Shown here: in pieces, positions 62,628 to 64,000 of the stretch
Position numbering within the stretch: position 1 is the stretch's first letter
Layout: every line of letters starts with the position of its first letter
Origin: Nostoc indistinguendum CM1-VF10
Lineage (GTDB): Bacteria > Cyanobacteriota > Cyanobacteriia > Cyanobacteriales > Nostocaceae
DNA length: 64,000 nucleotides
NCBI GenBank assembly: GCA_019359215.1
Contig: JAHHHS010000030.1
Location: 1 to 64,000 of the forward strand
Direction: 5' to 3'
Translations under genes and position numbers: made by a program
Notes under the pieces: generated by a model
Database searches by the model: none
Told to the model about the DNA's origin: nothing
Seen by the model: only the letters and a program-made list of their open reading frames with translations

Positions 62628-63452
62628 CTACCTATCTTTACCCAATTCAGTAAGTAGCCGCCGAATCACAGATGCATCCTCGGCATCAGGAACTTTTGCT
62701 AAATAATTTTGAAAGTCGTCTATGGCTTGGGGATAGTAACCAAGTTGATAGGAGATCAAACCGCGATCGCGCAATTCTAAAGTTAAATCAGGAAACAGCA
62801 ACAAAATTCGTTCCACTGCTGCTAGCGTTTTTTCTAACTCTTGCTGTTTAAGGTAAATAAATTTTAAATTTGTCAGCATCCGTGCCAAAAATTGCCGATT
62901 ACTGACTACAGCTAAAAATTCTGGTTGTAGCGTTACGCGTTGTTGATAAAGTTGAGACAGCCGTTCTTCGCAATCTTGGGCAAATATTATTTCACCGCCA
63001 TTGAAGGCATCCACGAAAATCTCTATATCTTCAATATCTGGGCGGATTAGGAAATGTCCTGGCATCCCCACGCCCACCATCGGAAAATCAATTCGTTTGG
63101 CAACCTCCAGATAAACCAACGCCAAGCTAATAGGAATCCCCAGCCGTCGGTCAATTACATCATTGAAAAAGCTGTTGCGCGGGTCGTAATAGTCAATTTT
63201 ATTACCAGAAAACTTTAAATCTTCATAAAGATACTGGTTAATACTTTGAACCATCCGCAAAGGATATCGTGAATCAGGCAGGCGTTCTTGAAGCTCCCAT
63301 GCCATTGTATCAAGGGCGTTGAGATATTCCTCTGCATCTAGCTTGGGATATTCTTCTTGTGCAATATACAAACCTGCCTTTGCTAAGTCAATATGCTCGT
63401 CAGACTGTTGAATCTCCTGATAAAAATATTGTCGTGCTGACGATAAATTCAT
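62628..63452 (-). CDS. SirB1-like protein (transglutaminase-like fold with TPR tail)
   Basis: 274 residues from ATG 63452 (MNLSSARQYFYQEIQQSDE); an upstream ATG at 63500 adds 16 residues. INQYLYEDLKFSGNKIDYYD, RRLGIPISLALVYLEVAKRI and GVGMPGHFLIRP are the SirB1 (DUF1400-like transglutaminase core) signature; the catalytic Cys is absent in these proteins. The C-terminal third (ERILLLFPDLTLELRDRGLI, YQLGYYPQAIDDFQNYL) is TPR. Function unknown; some relatives sit beside prfA/prmC genes, which are not present here. Confidence 0.88.
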   Translation of the reverse strand: MNLSSARQYFYQEIQQSDEHIDLAKAGLYIAQEEYPKLDAEEYLNALDTMAWELQERLPDSRYPLRMVQSINQYLYEDLKFSGNKIDYYDPRNSFFNDVIDRRLGIPISLALVYLEVAKRIDFPMVGVGMPGHFLIRPDIEDIEIFVDAFNGGEIIFAQDCEERLSQLYQQRVTLQPEFLAVVSNRQFLARMLTNLKFIYLKQQELEKTLAAVERILLLFPDLTLELRDRGLISYQLGYYPQAIDDFQNYLAKVPDAEDASVIRRLLTELGKDR

Positions 63453-63605
63453 AAGCTGTTGTTCGGTGGAAGTGTAAAGATGAAGCGGGTGAACTTGCAC
63501 CAGTTTGTCGTAACTACATTTATTTTAGCAGGTGCATCAACACCATTTTACGGCAGTAGTTCCCAAACTTACACAGCTTTAGATTTTTAGCCTTAATCAA
63601 ACCCT

Positions 63606-63842
63606 GTGGGTACAAGAGTAGTATCTCGTAACATCACAGTCACCTCAGCGACAACCGGCAAATTGGCTTTCGATGGGGTTGGTGGAGATAATGTTGGACT
63701 ACTGCTGGATGACGTGAAATTTACCAAGACCACCTCTGTTCCTGAGCCTACTTCCATAATCGGTATCCTAGCCTTCGGTGCTTTCAGCGCTACTTCCCTT
63801 TGCAAGCGCAAACAGCTACAAAAAGCTGCCGTAAAAGCCTAA
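63606..63842 (+). pseudogene. C-terminal fragment of a PEP-CTERM sorted protein
   Basis: The frame reads ITVTSATTGKLAFDGVGGDN, then LLLDDVKFTKTTSVPEPTSI and a membrane segment GILAFGAFSATSLCKRK. This is a complete PEP-CTERM tail (VPEPTS, hydrophobic stretch, basic end), recognised by exosortase. Upstream stops (TAG, TAA near 63588-63594) and the absence of a signal peptide show that the main domain is missing. It could instead be a GTG-started small protein, but it would lack an export signal. Confidence 0.72.
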
Positions 63843-64000
63843 ATTTTTTCTCACCGTCATTTTGATACCCGCTGTATTTATTAATATCAGGCACAGCAGT
63901 TTTTTATTTTGACTAAATAATTTTAGATTTTAGATTTTTTTGGTTCATGACCCGTATCCTCTCCAGGGTCAAATCCCTTTCTGAATTGCTCCTCGTGCCT
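63843..64000. other. Right edge of the window, no gene
   Basis: AT-rich. GCTGT (63872-63876) and ACAGC (63894-63898) followed by a T-rich stretch may be a weak transcript end of the PEP-CTERM remnant. No start of a further gene is visible before 64000. Confidence 0.35.

Noticed and set aside
1..64000. Prophage, integrative element or defence island
   Set aside because: No integrase, terminase, capsid, restriction or Cas genes were recognised; the TA pair and Uma2 genes are isolated among housekeeping genes.

Overview
The window is a stretch of cyanobacterial chromosome, most likely from a filamentous Nostoc/Anabaena-type organism. Evidence includes oxygenic photosynthesis genes (psbH, psbN, petH with a phycobilisome-linker domain, light-dependent por, crtP-crtB), a beta-carboxysome ccm operon, cyanobacterial NDH-1 CO2-uptake genes, phosphoribulokinase, many copies of the GCGATCGC (HIP1) octamer, and the heptamer-type tandem repeats in intergenic DNA that are typical of heterocystous cyanobacteria. 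Nothing indicates a prophage, plasmid or CRISPR array. No rRNA genes are present, and one tRNA gene was found.

Layout. 1-0.5 kb: the right end of an insertion sequence (transposase C-terminus plus terminal repeat). 0.5-11.6 kb: nagZ, the overlapping carotenoid pair crtP-crtB, tRNA-Ser(GCU), a lipoprotein ABC-transporter binding protein, an outer-membrane-type protein, sdhA and por. 11.9-18.3 kb: a yybP-ykoY-type (Mn2+) riboswitch with an overlapping terminator ahead of a GDT1/UPF0016 membrane protein, a TPR protein, a DUF39 homocysteine-biosynthesis protein and metK. 18.7-24.8 kb: prk, petH, hom and a Uma2-family gene.

25-36.7 kb is the functional core, a CO2-concentrating locus. On the minus strand ndhF-ndhD-cup encode a CO2-hydrating NDH-1 module. 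Divergent from it, across a 659-bp AT-rich control region, lies ccmK2-ccmK1-ccmL-ccmM-ccmN-ccmO (carboxysome shell, Rubisco scaffold, shell adaptor), followed by a LysR regulator preceded by a perfect-arm 40-bp dyad. CcmM carries a complete gamma-carbonic-anhydrase domain (His75/102/107, Cys194/200) and four Rubisco-small-subunit-like domains. Only the first two keep the redox cysteine pair, and the last two arose by a recent in-frame duplication. An internal GTG with a good Shine-Dalgarno sequence would give the short scaffold form.

36.8-52.3 kb is a mixed region: MuiA-like protein, GNAT, Uma2, mnmE, SDR, a probable toxin-antitoxin pair whose antitoxin looks chimeric, lipid-related hydrolase and acyltransferase, and a GH38 alpha-mannosidase whose coding sequence has absorbed dispersed repeats in frame. 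52.3-64 kb holds psbN/psbH, tatA, pth, rpsU, a stomatin-like protein, tpiA-folP, a dynamin/Era-like GTPase, an MscS-like protein, an SRPBCC protein, a SirB1-like protein and a PEP-CTERM remnant.

The region is rich in small repeats and decayed genes. Three MITE-like elements were found; one shares its terminal repeat with the insertion sequence at position 1 and has a 5-bp target duplication. Five gene remnants were found: MpaB/DUF2236, PhoX/DUF839, GNAT, DUF4351-type and PEP-CTERM. All functional names come from reading the sequences and remembered family motifs; no database search was run.
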